This document shows, in pieces, positions 26,754 through 36,054 of a stretch of DNA of 64,000 nucleotides; within the stretch, counting starts at the first letter, position 1, and the number at the start of each line of letters is the position of its first letter. The translations under genes and the position numbers were made by a program. This DNA comes from Luteimonas cucumeris (GTDB lineage Bacteria; Pseudomonadota; Gammaproteobacteria; Xanthomonadales; Xanthomonadaceae), in contig NZ_VLKN01000003.1 of NCBI RefSeq assembly GCF_007830035.1, positions 62,001 to 126,000 on the forward strand, in the 5' to 3' direction. The notes under the pieces were generated by a model. That model had not been told where the DNA came from. It did not search any database and was given only the letters and a program-made list of their open reading frames with translations.

Positions 26754-27456
26754 ATGGCTTCCGCGGCCAGCAGCCGCAGTTTGATGCGTTGGCTGCTTGC
26801 GGCCGCGATCGGGCTTTTGATCGCGACTACGGCAGTAGCCACCGAGCGCGGGTTACTCGTAGAAGTACGTCCGGCACCCGCGGATTCCTTGTGGTGGACA
26901 CACCTGGATTTCGTGCCGCGAGATACGCAAGTACGCAGCATCGCCGTGAACCGCCTTGATCCGTCGTGGTGCAAGGCCAGTGAACTGACCGAAGCAGCCT
27001 TCCCCGATTCGGTTCGACATGGAGAGCGCGGGCTTGATGCCTATCTCGCAGGCGGGCAAAACGGATTCTCGGCCAAAGGCAGCTTCGACGGTCGGCCCCT
27101 GGAGATCGTGCTGGGTATCTTCGAATCCTGCGGCGGCGAGTCCGGCAACTTCCTGCTGGTGCTGGCAGCGGGTTGGCCGGCATCGTCACCCGACAGGATC
27201 GTCCAGGTCGAACGGATTTCTGCTCGACCTGTGCTCATGTACCTCAGCGTCGACCCGGCGCGTGGCGCAATCTACATGCCCGAGCTGCTTCCAGTGCGAC
27301 CACGAGAACAAGTGGCAATGGAATGCGAAAGCGGGCAGGTTCGTGGAGCAGCCGGAACCTGTGTTCGGCGATATGCGCGACGTGGGTAGCGGCGACGTGC
27401 GCGTGCTGTCGAGCGGTGCCTCGCTCGATACAGACAAGCCGATGCATACGATGTAG
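26754..27456 (+). pseudogene. Probably frameshifted exported protein of unknown function
   Basis: Not recognised. From ATG 26754 the frame gives a signal peptide (RWLLAAAIGLLIATTAVA) and a mature part with SLWWTHLDFVPRDTQV and an ESCGGESGNFLLVL segment. It ends at 27389 in a low-complexity arginine-rich tail. Near 27289 the next frame takes over better: CFQCDHENKWQWNAKAGRFV and on to the stop at 27456. Removing one base there would join the two into a protein of about 233 aa, so a real frameshift or a sequencing error is likely. Base composition is less GC-rich than the neighbours. The last nine codons copy the pilZ tail (DKPxHTM), which hints at a rearrangement at this site. Confidence 0.55.
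27433..27456 (+). repeat. Second copy of the pilZ 3' end
   Basis: GACAAGCCGATGCATACGAT followed by GTAG matches 26621-26644 (the pilZ end) at 23 of 24 bases. The encoded peptide upstream is also similar (SLDTDKPMHTM against TLNADKPTHTM). The direct copies are 812 bases apart and bracket the unknown ORF. Confidence 0.8.
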
Positions 27457-27564
27457 TCGCGGTCGGGCGTCGCCCGGTGAGTGAAGTTACGCCCCGCTAC
27501 GAGGCCGGCGGGTCGGACCCCAGACGTCTTTTGCAGTACCGACCCGTGACTTGCGCTGGAACGC

Positions 27565-29616
27565 TCAGCGCAGCGCCGGCGAATCCCATCCCGGCCGCGG
27601 CGCGAAGCGATCGCCGTACTTCGCCTGCAGCGCCTGCAGTTTCGCCAGCAGCGTATCGGCGCCGACCGACTTGATGTGCTGGATCGGGCCGCCGCGGAAC
27701 GGGGCGAAGCCGGTGCCGAAGATCACGCCGGCATCGAGCAGGTCGGCGTCGCCGACCACGCCATCGTGCAGGGCCGCGACCGCTTCGTTGAGCATCGGCA
27801 GGATCAGGCGATCTTCGAGATCGTCCGGCGCCTTGTAGTCCTTCGGTACCTCCGGCTTCTTCGGCTTGCCGTTCTCCCATGCATACAGGCCTTGGCCGTC
27901 CTTCTTGCCGCGCTTGCCCTGTTCCGGTGGCGTAGCCAGCGCAGGTGGAATCGTCAGGCCGAGGAACGGCGCGAGTTCCTGGCCGACGCCGGATGCGACG
28001 TCGAGGCCGACCGTGTCGATCAGTTCGATCGGCCCCATCGGCATGCCGAACTTCACCGCGGCCTTGTCGATCACCGGGCCGGGAATGCCTTCCGAATACG
28101 CAGTCGCCGCTTCCAGCATGTACGGGAACAGCACGCGATTGACCAGGAAGCCGGGCGTGCCGGCGACCGGCACCGGCAACTTGTCGATCGCCTTGCAGAA
28201 TGCAGCCAGGCGCGTGCCGGTTTCCGGCGCGACCTGGTCCTGATGGATGATCTCCACCAGCGGCATCAACGCGACCGGGTTGAAATAATGCAGGCCGGCG
28301 AACTGCGCCGGGCGCTGGATGTGTTCGCGCAGTTCGACCAGTGGTATCGACGAGGTGTTGGTCGTCAGTAGCGCGCCGACCTTCATCCGCGGCTCAAGCG
28401 TCGCGTACAGGTCGCGCTTGGCTTCGGCCTGTTCGATGATCGCCTCGATCACCAGATCCGCCGCCTGCACGCCGTCGCCGTCCAGGTCCGCCTTCAGCCG
28501 CGCGGCGACTTGTGGACGCTTGGCGTCATCCTTCACCTTCCTGGCGAACAGTTCCTGCGCGCGGGCGAGCGCGCCATCGATGAAGCGCTGCTCGCGATCC
28601 TGCAGCGTCACCTCGAAGCCCTTGTAGGCCGCCCAGGACGCGATATCGCCACCCATCACGCCGGCACCGACCACGTGCACGTTGCGGATCCCGGAATCCT
28701 TGCCGCCGAGTCCTTTCAGGCGTTCCTGCAGGAAGAACACGCGCGTCAGGTTACGCGCGGTCGGTGTGCCGGCGAGCTTGACCACCGACTTGCGTTCGGC
28801 CGCCAGCCGCGACTGGATGCCACCACCGCTGCGACGCCAGGTTTCGATCAGCGCGTATGGCGCGGGGTAATGTTCCTTGCGCGCCTTGCGTGCGACCTGC
28901 TTGACCAGCATCGGCGCCAGCACCTGCCGTACCGGCCAGATATTCGTGGCCCAGCCGAGGAAGCGCTGCTTGAAGGGACGCTGCGTGCCGCGCAATGCAA
29001 GTTCCGCTGCGGCATCGATCAGCTTCAGCGGATCGACCACTCCGTCGACCAGACCAATTGCCTTGGCCGCCGATGCCGACAGCGTGCGTCCGGTCAGCAT
29101 CATGTCCATCGCCGCTGGCGTGCCGACCAGTCGTGGCAGGCGCACGCTGCCGCCCCAGCCGGGGTAGATGCCGAGCTTCACTTCGGGCAGGCCGATGCGC
29201 GTCGACGGATCCTTGCTGGCGACGCGATAGCGGCAGGCCAGCGAAATCTCCGTGCCGCCACCCATGCAGAAGCCGTGGATCGCAGCGACTGTCGGGCAGG
29301 GCAACTCGGCCAGGCGCTGGAAGGCCTGCTGGCCGCGGCGGATCGAGTCGCCGATGGTGCCTTTCTCGTCGAACGCCTGGAACTCTCGGATGTCGGCGCC
29401 GGCAATGAAGCCTTTTTCCTTCGCGGAGCGGATCACCAGCCCTTTCGGCGGATCCAGCGCGATGCGTTCGAGGAACGCGTCCAGTTCGATCAGCACGTCC
29501 TGCGCGAACGTGTTGACCGACTCGCCGGCGCGGTCGAACGACAGCACCACCACGCCGTCGGGGCGAGCCTCGGCTTGCCAGTGGCTGAAGCGCAGTCCGT
29601 CCAGGCCTTCGATCAT
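27565..29616 (-). CDS. FadB/FadJ-like enoyl-CoA hydratase / 3-hydroxyacyl-CoA dehydrogenase
   Basis: A 683-aa bifunctional beta-oxidation enzyme. The N-terminal crotonase half has the oxyanion block IAGADIREF and both catalytic glutamates (GGGTEISLAC and LPEVKLGIYPGWGG). The C-terminal half has the NAD loop VVGAGVMGGDIA, the HYFNP motif with the dehydrogenase His, and NTSSIP. Length fits the FadJ group. No thiolase gene (fadA/fadI) lies next to it, so its partner must be elsewhere. It diverges from rpoE. Confidence 0.92.
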   Translation of the reverse strand: MIEGLDGLRFSHWQAEARPDGVVVLSFDRAGESVNTFAQDVLIELDAFLERIALDPPKGLVIRSAKEKGFIAGADIREFQAFDEKGTIGDSIRRGQQAFQRLAELPCPTVAAIHGFCMGGGTEISLACRYRVASKDPSTRIGLPEVKLGIYPGWGGSVRLPRLVGTPAAMDMMLTGRTLSASAAKAIGLVDGVVDPLKLIDAAAELALRGTQRPFKQRFLGWATNIWPVRQVLAPMLVKQVARKARKEHYPAPYALIETWRRSGGGIQSRLAAERKSVVKLAGTPTARNLTRVFFLQERLKGLGGKDSGIRNVHVVGAGVMGGDIASWAAYKGFEVTLQDREQRFIDGALARAQELFARKVKDDAKRPQVAARLKADLDGDGVQAADLVIEAIIEQAEAKRDLYATLEPRMKVGALLTTNTSSIPLVELREHIQRPAQFAGLHYFNPVALMPLVEIIHQDQVAPETGTRLAAFCKAIDKLPVPVAGTPGFLVNRVLFPYMLEAATAYSEGIPGPVIDKAAVKFGMPMGPIELIDTVGLDVASGVGQELAPFLGLTIPPALATPPEQGKRGKKDGQGLYAWENGKPKKPEVPKDYKAPDDLEDRLILPMLNEAVAALHDGVVGDADLLDAGVIFGTGFAPFRGGPIQHIKSVGADTLLAKLQALQAKYGDRFAPRPGWDSPALR

Positions 29617-29687
29617 GAGGAATCTGCCATTCAGTCGGGTATGGAACCGTTATCATCCAGAGGATGTTCCGATGGCGTCAACACGGG

Positions 29688-29811
29688 CGGGAATGGGGAA
29701 TCGGGAGTCGAGAATCGGAAAGACCCGTTCTGGCGCCGTTTCGCGGCACAACGGCAGCCTGGAAATCCGGCTGTTGATCTACCGATTCCCTATTCCCGAT
29801 TCCCTATTCCC
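29688..29811. repeat. Paired-arm hairpin repeat, GGGAATC type (upstream of rpoE)
   Basis: The left arm (29688-29718) contains GGGAATGGGGAATCGGGAG units. The right arm (29782-29811) has CCGATTCCCTATTCCCGATT and a further CCCTATTCCC, and the two pair imperfectly. The 63-base spacer is the longest of the family. It ends ten bases before the sigma-E-type promoter at 29821. Confidence 0.75.
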
Positions 29812-29820
29812 AGCTCCAAT

Positions 29821-29848
29821 GGAACTTTCCCCCATGACCCAGGTCATA
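29821..29848 (+). promoter_or_regulatory. Sigma-E-type promoter of rpoE
   Basis: GGAACTT (29821-29827), a 16-base spacer and TCATA (29844-29848) match the extracytoplasmic-stress sigma-E pattern (GGAACTT, about 16, TCNNA). Transcription would start near 29855, 34 nt before the rpoE ATG. It implies autoregulation. Confidence 0.65.
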
Positions 29849-29888
29849 CCGCCCAGCCAACGAGCCGGGCGACAGGAGCGCCGGCCCG

Positions 29889-30506
29889 ATGGTCGATAAG
29901 GATTCATCGCAGGAGTTGTTGGACCACGAACTGGTCAGGCGCGTGCAGCGCGGCGACAGCGCGGCGTTCGACCTGCTGGTGCGCAAGTACCAGCACCGGA
30001 TCGCCGCCCTGATCGGGCGCTACATCGCCGACTGGAGCGAGTGTCAGGACGTGGCGCAGGAAACCTTCCTGCGCGCCTACCGGGCGATCGCGAATTTCCG
30101 TGGCGACGCCCAGTTCTATACCTGGTTGCACCGTATCGCAGTGAATACCGCCAAGAACCATCTCGTTTCGCACAATCGCCGCCCGCCGACCGACGACATC
30201 GACGCGGCCGACGCCGAGCAGTTCGAATCCGGCATCCGCCTGCGCGACACGGACACGCCGGAACGCGAGCTGATGCGGCAGGAAATCGAACGCGCCGTGA
30301 TGCGCGTGGTCGATGGGTTGCCGGAAGAGCTGCGCACCGCCATCACCCTGCGCGAGGTGGATGGCCTGAGCTATGAAGAAATCGCGCAGAAGATGGATTG
30401 CCCCATCGGCACGGTGCGTTCGCGCATTTTCCGTGCCCGCGAGGCGATCGATACCGAGCTGGAACCTCTGCTCGACAACACACCCCGCGAGCGTGCCCGC
30501 CCATGA
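29889..30506 (+). CDS. rpoE: RNA polymerase sigma factor RpoE (ECF)
   Basis: A 205-aa envelope-stress sigma factor. Region 2 has LVRKYQHRIAALIGRY and DVAQETFLRAYRAIANFRG, followed by FYTWLHRIAVNTAKN. Region 4 has LPEELRTAITLREVDGLSYEEIA and CPIGTVRSRIFRARE. It heads rpoE-rseA-mucD, and a sigma-E-type promoter precedes it. Its stop overlaps the rseA start (ATGA at 30503-30506), giving coupled synthesis of sigma and anti-sigma. Confidence 0.97.
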   Translation: MVDKDSSQELLDHELVRRVQRGDSAAFDLLVRKYQHRIAALIGRYIADWSECQDVAQETFLRAYRAIANFRGDAQFYTWLHRIAVNTAKNHLVSHNRRPPTDDIDAADAEQFESGIRLRDTDTPERELMRQEIERAVMRVVDGLPEELRTAITLREVDGLSYEEIAQKMDCPIGTVRSRIFRAREAIDTELEPLLDNTPRERARP

Positions 30507-31426
30507 CCGACAACCTCCGCAACGGCGACGACAGGATCGAAATCCACTATCGGCAGCAGCTTTCGGCGCTGATGGACGGCGATCTGCCGCCGGATGAGGC
30601 CCGTTTCCTGTTGCGCCGCCTGCAGCACGACACGCAGTTGGGCGATTGCTGGGAGCGCTGGCAACTGGTCGGCGAAACGCTGCGCGGCCGTGCAGTGGCG
30701 CCATTGCCGGCTGATTTCTCGCAGCGCGTGGTCGCTGCGATCGCGGCCGAGCCGGTGCCAACACGCGCGGCTGCCACGTCGACGCCGCGCTGGACGCGCT
30801 GGGGCGGCGGCGCGCTGGCCGCGTCGGTCGCGTTGATCGCTGTGTTCATGACCCAGCAGCAGTCGCCGCAGGAGAGCCGACCGGCGCCGCGCACCGTGGC
30901 ATCGACCCCGGCACCCGCGCCGGTGCGGCAGCCGGCCGCGCCACGGCCCGCCGCCACGGTCGACCCGAACACAGCCGCCACGCTGGCGGCGGCCACTGTC
31001 GCCGTCGCCGAAGTACCGCGGCGGGTGGCGAGTAACAACAACCGCGCATCCACCCGTTCGCAGGGCCAAAGCAGCCGTCGCGTTGCCGCGCGCACGAACG
31101 GGCAGCCATCGATGGCCGTCGCGCGGGCGAACGTTCCTGCCGCCGCAGCCGCGGCGACTGCCAGACTTTCGGCCGCGGCCACCGCCGCAACCAGTGTCGC
31201 CAGCAGCGCCGCACCGTCCGACAACGGTCTCGATCCGTTCGCCTCGCTGCCGATCGCACCCAGCCGGCCGTGGCCGAGCGCGACGCTGCCGCAGTTCTCG
31301 GCACCCGGTGCCTTCAGGGCGGACTACAGCACGGTCGATTCGTACTACCCGTTCCAGCCGCGCCTGCCGGCTTCCGGGCAGTCCGACGACGCTGCATCCG
31401 GAACCCGGGAAACGCCGCAACGCTGA
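30503..31426 (+). CDS. rseA: Anti-sigma-E factor RseA
   Basis: A 307-aa inner-membrane anti-sigma factor. The N-terminal cytoplasmic domain (about 15-85) has the RseA pattern QLSALMDGDLPPDEARFLLRR and CWERWQLVGETLRG. One membrane segment (about 100-115, GGGALAASVALIAVFM) follows. The periplasmic part is long, Ala/Pro/Thr-rich and of low complexity, ending in a conserved FQPRLP-type tail. It is translationally coupled to rpoE and is followed by the protease gene, without an rseB. Confidence 0.92.
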   Translation: MTDNLRNGDDRIEIHYRQQLSALMDGDLPPDEARFLLRRLQHDTQLGDCWERWQLVGETLRGRAVAPLPADFSQRVVAAIAAEPVPTRAAATSTPRWTRWGGGALAASVALIAVFMTQQQSPQESRPAPRTVASTPAPAPVRQPAAPRPAATVDPNTAATLAAATVAVAEVPRRVASNNNRASTRSQGQSSRRVAARTNGQPSMAVARANVPAAAAAATARLSAAATAATSVASSAAPSDNGLDPFASLPIAPSRPWPSATLPQFSAPGAFRADYSTVDSYYPFQPRLPASGQSDDAASGTRETPQR

Positions 31427-31499
31427 GCGGGAACATTCCGCGCCGTTCCCGTTCCAACCCCACCAATCCAATCACTCCCTTGTCGAGGATGTTTCCCCG

Positions 31500-33026
31500 A
31501 TGAATCGTTCGCTACGTCCCGTTGCCGCACTTTCCCTGGTCGCTGCCGTCGCAGTTGGCGTTGCCATGATGCAGCCCGAAGCCACCGCACAGGCGCCGGT
31601 CACCGCACCGCAGGCGGCGCCGCTGGTCAGCGGCCTGCCTGATTTCACCCAGCTGGTCGAGCGCGTCGGTCCCGCCGTGGTCAACATCGAAGCCGGGATC
31701 AAGCCGCGCCGCACGTCGATGCAGCGGCAGCAGATGCCCTACGGCGACGAGATGCCGGAAATCTTCCGCCGCTTCTTCGGCCCCGGCATGCCGGGCATGC
31801 CTGGTCCGAACGGCCCGCGCGCGCCTGGCGGCCGCGGCGGCATGTCGATGGGCACCGGTTTCATTATTTCCGCCGATGGCTACGTGCTGACCAACCACCA
31901 CGTGGTCGAAGGTTCCGACGACGTCAAGGTGAAACTGTCCGATCGCCGCGAGTTCGATGCCAAGGTGGTCGGCAGCGACCCGGAATCGGACGTCGCGCTG
32001 CTGAAGATCGATGCCGCCGCACTGCCGTACCTGCGCACCGGCGATTCCAGCCTGCTCAAGCCCGGTCAGTGGGTGGTGGCGATCGGTTCGCCGTTCGGCC
32101 TCGATCATTCGGTGACTGCCGGCATCGTCAGCGCGGTGCAGCGCTCCAATCCCTATGCGGGGCAGCAGTACGTGCCCTTCATCCAGACCGACGTAGCGAT
32201 CAACCGCGGCAATTCCGGCGGCCCACTGCTCAACACCAAGGGCGAGGTGGTCGGCATCAATTCGCAGATCTTCAGCAACTCCGGCGGCTACATGGGAGTG
32301 AGCTTCGCGATCCCGATCGATACCGCGATGAACTCGGTGCAGCAGCTCAAGTCCACCGGCAAGGTCAGCCGCGGGCAGATCGGTGTTGCGATCGAGAACG
32401 TCGACGACGATGCAGTACGCGGTTTTAAGCTCCCCGATGCGCGCGGCGCGCTGGTTCGTGACGTGCAATCGGGCAGCGCCGGCGAGAAGGCCGGCCTGCG
32501 TCCGGGCGACGTGATCCGCACGCTGGACGGCACCGCCATCAACGACGCCGGCGACCTGCCGATGAAGATCGGCGCGATGGCGCCGGGTACGCGGGTCAAG
32601 CTCGGCGTATTCCGCGACGGCAGGACCGTCGAAGTTCCGGTGACGCTGGCCGAGCGTAGCGACCTGGCCGCGATCGCGGCCCCGGATTCGCGTCCCAAGC
32701 CGGCCACGGCATCGCCATCATCCAACCCGCTGGGCATCGTCGGCCAGGACCTGGATGCCGACCAGCGCCGTCAGCTGGGGCTGAAGGCCGGCGAAGGCGT
32801 CGCCATTGCCCGGATCGAAGGCCTCGCCGCGCGTGGCGCCGGCCTGCGACCCGGCGACGTGGTGTTGCAGGTGGGACGCGATCCGGTCGACAGCGCCGCC
32901 GCCCTTGACCGGCAGTTGCGCGACGTCAAGCAGGGCGAAACGGTGATGCTGCTGGTGCGTCGTGGCCAGTCGACGCAGTTCATCGCGGTCACGCCGCGCG
33001 CGGACGGCGACAGCGACCAAGGCTGA
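31500..33026 (+). CDS. mucD: Periplasmic serine protease DegP/MucD
   Basis: HtrA-type protease-chaperone, 508 aa. A signal peptide (residues 1-31, ending TAQA) precedes the protease domain with His134 (TNHHVV), Asp164 (DPESDVALLKI) and Ser239 (RGNSGGPL), then two PDZ domains (about 305-395 and 410-500). A Gly/Pro/Met-rich loop (GPGMPGMPGPNGP) sits in the LA loop region. It is the third gene of the sigma-E cluster and a usual target of it. A strong hairpin follows the stop. Confidence 0.95.
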   Translation: MNRSLRPVAALSLVAAVAVGVAMMQPEATAQAPVTAPQAAPLVSGLPDFTQLVERVGPAVVNIEAGIKPRRTSMQRQQMPYGDEMPEIFRRFFGPGMPGMPGPNGPRAPGGRGGMSMGTGFIISADGYVLTNHHVVEGSDDVKVKLSDRREFDAKVVGSDPESDVALLKIDAAALPYLRTGDSSLLKPGQWVVAIGSPFGLDHSVTAGIVSAVQRSNPYAGQQYVPFIQTDVAINRGNSGGPLLNTKGEVVGINSQIFSNSGGYMGVSFAIPIDTAMNSVQQLKSTGKVSRGQIGVAIENVDDDAVRGFKLPDARGALVRDVQSGSAGEKAGLRPGDVIRTLDGTAINDAGDLPMKIGAMAPGTRVKLGVFRDGRTVEVPVTLAERSDLAAIAAPDSRPKPATASPSSNPLGIVGQDLDADQRRQLGLKAGEGVAIARIEGLAARGAGLRPGDVVLQVGRDPVDSAAALDRQLRDVKQGETVMLLVRRGQSTQFIAVTPRADGDSDQG

Positions 33027-33036
33027 GCCTGCCGTC

Positions 33037-33064
33037 TTTCTCCCCCGCTCCGGCGGGGGAGAAA
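33037..33064. terminator. 12-bp stem-loop after mucD
   Basis: TTTCTCCCCCGC, loop TCCG, GCGGGGGAGAAA: a perfect inverted repeat eleven bases after the mucD stop. There is no uridine run afterwards, so it may stop transcription weakly or protect the 3' end. Confidence 0.6.
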
Positions 33065-33221
33065 CCTGGGCCAGCAGGAACCAGAACCGGTGCGTCGCGC
33101 GGTTGCCGGCATGCAGAATGCCGGGCGCCTTGCGATCCGGCGCTGCTGAAGCGAGGGGAAAGGCAGGCGGCCATGCGATAATGCCGCGTTGTCTTTTCGA
33201 TGACGGCTTCAGCCGCCACCT

Positions 33222-35027
33222 ATGTCCGATTCGATGCGGAACATCCGCAACTTCTCCATCATCGCCCACGTCGACCATGGCAAGTCGACCTTGGCCGATC
33301 GCATCATTCAACTCTGCGGCGGGCTCCAGGCCCGCGAGATGGAGGCGCAGGTGCTTGACTCGAATCCGATCGAGCGCGAGCGCGGCATCACCATCAAGGC
33401 GCAGTCCGTATCGCTGCCGTACACGGCCAAGGACGGGCAGACCTACCAGCTCAACTTCATCGATACCCCCGGCCATGTCGACTTCAGCTACGAGGTCAGC
33501 CGTTCGCTGGCCGCGTGCGAGGGCGCGTTGCTGGTCGTCGATGCGGCGCAGGGCGTGGAGGCGCAGTCGGTCGCCAACTGCTACACCGCGGTCGAGCAGG
33601 GCCTGGAAGTCGTGCCGGTGCTGAACAAGATCGACCTGCCCACCGCCGACGTCGAGCGCGTCAAGGCCGAGATCGAGGCGGTGATCGGCATCGATGCCGA
33701 GGACGCCGTTGCGATCAGCGCCAAGACTGGCCTCAACGTGGCCGACGTGCTCGAGGCGATCGTGCAGCGCATCCCGCCGCCGGTGCCGCGCGACACCGAC
33801 AAGCTGCAGGCGTTGATCATCGACTCGTGGTTCGACAATTACCTGGGTGTGGTGTCGCTGGTGCGGGTGATGCAGGGCGAGATCGTGCCGGGCACCAAGA
33901 TCCTGGTGATGTCGACCGGTCGCACCCACCTGGTCGACAAGGTCGGCGTGTTCACGCCCAAGCGCAAGGACCTGCCCAAACTGGGCGCCGGCGAGGTGGG
34001 CTGGATCCATGCCAGCATCAAGGACGTGCACGGCGCGCCGGTCGGCGATACGTTGACGCTGGCCTCCGATCCCGCGTCCAAGCCGCTGCCCGGTTTCCAG
34101 GAAATGCAGCCGCGCGTGTTTGCCGGCCTGTTTCCGGTCGACGCCGAGGACTACCCGGACCTGCGCGAAGCACTGGAAAAGCTGCGTCTCAACGACGCCG
34201 CGCTGCGCTTCGAGCCGGAAAGCTCGGAGGCGATGGGCTTCGGCTTCCGCTGCGGCTTCCTCGGCATGCTCCACATGGAGATCGTGCAGGAGCGCCTGGA
34301 ACGCGAGTACGACCTCAACCTGATCAGCACCGCGCCGACCGTCGTCTACGAAGTGCTCAAGACCGACGGCACGGTGATGCCGCTCGACAACCCCGCCAAG
34401 CTGCCGCAGATGAACCTGGTGCAGGAAATCCGCGAACCGATCATCCGCGCCAATATCCTGACCCCGCCGGATTACGTCGGCAACGTGATCACGTTGTGCG
34501 AAGAGAAGCGTGGCAGCCAGATCGGCATCCAGTACATGGGCAGCCAGGTGCAGATCAGCTATGAACTGCCGATGGCCGAAGTGGTGCTGGATTTCTTCGA
34601 CCGGCTCAAGTCGGTGTCGCGCGGCTATGCTTCGCTCGACTACCACTTCGTGCGCTTCGAGGCTGGCCCGTTCGTGCGCGTGGATACGTTGATCAATGGA
34701 GATCGCGTGGATGCGCTGTCGCTGATCACCCATCGCGCGCATGCCGACCGTCGCGGCCGTGAGCTGACCGAGCGGATGCGCGACCTGATTCCGCGGCAGA
34801 TGTTCGATGTCGCGATCCAGGCGGCGATCGGCGCGCAGATCATCGCTCGCACCACGGTCAAGGCGCTGCGCAAGAACGTGCTGGCCAAGTGCTACGGCGG
34901 CGACGCCACCCGCAAAAAGAAGCTGCTCGAGAAACAGAAGGAAGGCAAGAAGCGGATGAAGCAGGTGGGTCGCGTGGAGATTCCGCAGGAGGCCTTCCTG
35001 GCGGTATTGCAGGTCGACAACAAGTAG
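33222..35027 (+). CDS. lepA: Elongation factor 4 (LepA)
   Basis: A 601-aa ribosome-associated GTPase acting in initiation or back-translocation. The G1 motif AHVDHGKST is at 15-23, and the switch DTPGHVDF and NKID motifs are intact. Domains resembling EF-G III and V follow, and the LepA-specific C-terminal domain ends [20 protein letters not shown] and [11 protein letters not shown]. It precedes lepB, as in most proteobacteria. Confidence 0.98.
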   Translation: MSDSMRNIRNFSIIAHVDHGKSTLADRIIQLCGGLQAREMEAQVLDSNPIERERGITIKAQSVSLPYTAKDGQTYQLNFIDTPGHVDFSYEVSRSLAACEGALLVVDAAQGVEAQSVANCYTAVEQGLEVVPVLNKIDLPTADVERVKAEIEAVIGIDAEDAVAISAKTGLNVADVLEAIVQRIPPPVPRDTDKLQALIIDSWFDNYLGVVSLVRVMQGEIVPGTKILVMSTGRTHLVDKVGVFTPKRKDLPKLGAGEVGWIHASIKDVHGAPVGDTLTLASDPASKPLPGFQEMQPRVFAGLFPVDAEDYPDLREALEKLRLNDAALRFEPESSEAMGFGFRCGFLGMLHMEIVQERLEREYDLNLISTAPTVVYEVLKTDGTVMPLDNPAKLPQMNLVQEIREPIIRANILTPPDYVGNVITLCEEKRGSQIGIQYMGSQVQISYELPMAEVVLDFFDRLKSVSRGYASLDYHFVRFEAGPFVRVDTLINGDRVDALSLITHRAHADRRGRELTERMRDLIPRQMFDVAIQAAIGAQIIARTTVKALRKNVLAKCYGGDATRKKKLLEKQKEGKKRMKQVGRVEIPQEAFLAVLQVDNK

Positions 35028-35080
35028 AGCGGGGCTGGGATCCTGGGGCTGGGGCTTGGTTCAAGGCAAAAGGCTATAAG

Positions 35081-35158
35081 CTGTCCTCCCGAGCGCAGCG
35101 GGGGATCTGCTTCCAGGCCGGAGCAACAACAGATCCCTCGCTGCGCTCGGGATGACAG
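35081..35158. repeat. Inverted repeat of the GATCCCTCGCTGCGCTCGGGATGAC family
   Basis: Two 29-base arms (35081-35109 and 35130-35158) are reverse complements with two mismatches, around a 20-base spacer. The arm core is CCCGAGCGCAGCG. Relatives are at 53825-53899 and, decayed, at 18783-18809. It lies between lepA and lepB. Confidence 0.85.
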
Positions 35159-35171
35159 GCTTGCGGGGCGA

Positions 35172-35222
35172 CGGGTTTGACGCTTTTCCGATTCCCGAAT
35201 CCCGATTTTCGATTCCCGGCTT
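35172..35222. repeat. Right half of a paired-arm GGGAATC-type repeat before lepB
   Basis: CGATTCCCGAATCCCGATTT followed by TCGATTCCCGG units look like the right arm of the family at 7105 and 29688. The matching left arm is missing; instead a GGGGCTGGG-type stretch lies at 35030-35058, before the 35081 element. It reads as a mosaic, possibly an element broken by insertion. Confidence 0.5.
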
Positions 35223-35234
35223 CCAGGAGCACGC

Positions 35235-36029
35235 ATGCGTTGGTTTGAAATCGGTTTGGTGGTGCTGACCTTCGCGACCGGCATCATCTGGTTGCTGGAC
35301 CGGCTGTTCTTTGCCAAGGCGCGCGCGCGCAGCGAAGGCCTGCTGGAGACCAAGGAACCGGTACTGGTCGATTATTCGCGTGCCTTCTTCCCGGTGCTGC
35401 TGATCGTGCTGCTGCTGCGCAGCTTCATCGCCGAGCCGTTCCGGATCCCGTCCAGTTCGATGATGCCCACGCTGCTGATCGGCGACTTCATCCTGGTCAA
35501 CAAGTTCGCCTACGGCCTGCGCCTGCCGGTGACCAATCGCAAGTTCGTCGAGATCGGCGAACCCGCCCGTGGCGACGTGGTGGTGTTCAAGCCGCCGCAC
35601 CACCCGGAGCAGGACTGGATCAAGCGCGTGATCGGCATGCCCGGCGACACCGTGGCCTATCGCGACAACACCGTGTTCGTGAACGGCAAGCCGTTCGAAT
35701 ACCGCCCGGTCGGCCAGTACATCGGCAAGGGGCAGGGCAGCGACATGAGCGGCGCGACGCTGCTGACCGAGCAACTGCCCGGCCGCGCGCACCAGGTGCT
35801 GGAACGTGAGGACTTGCCGTTTTTTGCCGTGCAGGGCGAGGGACAATGGACCGTGCCGGCCGGACATTATTTCGTCATGGGCGACAATCGTGATAATAGC
35901 GAGGACAGCCGGTTCTGGGGCTTCCTGCCGGAAACCAGCCTGCGCGGCAAGGCGTTCCTGATCTGGATGCATTGGGATCGCAGCGCCGGCGGGGTGGATT
36001 TCTCGCGGATAGGTACCGGCATTCAATAA
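35235..36029 (+). CDS. lepB: Signal peptidase I
   Basis: A 264-aa inner-membrane serine protease that cleaves Sec/Tat signal peptides. Two N-terminal membrane segments (about 4-22 and 50-65) come first. The catalytic Ser75 is in FRIPSSSMMPTL and the general base Lys130 in DWIKRVIGMPGD. The late GDNRDNSEDSRFWGF box is canonical. It sits in the lepA-lepB-DUF4845-rnc-era-recO run. Confidence 0.97.
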   Translation: MRWFEIGLVVLTFATGIIWLLDRLFFAKARARSEGLLETKEPVLVDYSRAFFPVLLIVLLLRSFIAEPFRIPSSSMMPTLLIGDFILVNKFAYGLRLPVTNRKFVEIGEPARGDVVVFKPPHHPEQDWIKRVIGMPGDTVAYRDNTVFVNGKPFEYRPVGQYIGKGQGSDMSGATLLTEQLPGRAHQVLEREDLPFFAVQGEGQWTVPAGHYFVMGDNRDNSEDSRFWGFLPETSLRGKAFLIWMHWDRSAGGVDFSRIGTGIQ

Positions 36030-36054
36030 GCGTCGTCAGAACAAAGGGGAGCAC

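Noticed and set aside
26645-27564. Insertion sequence between pilZ and the beta-oxidation gene
   Set aside because: There is a direct repeat of the pilZ tail but no transposase and no terminal inverted repeats.
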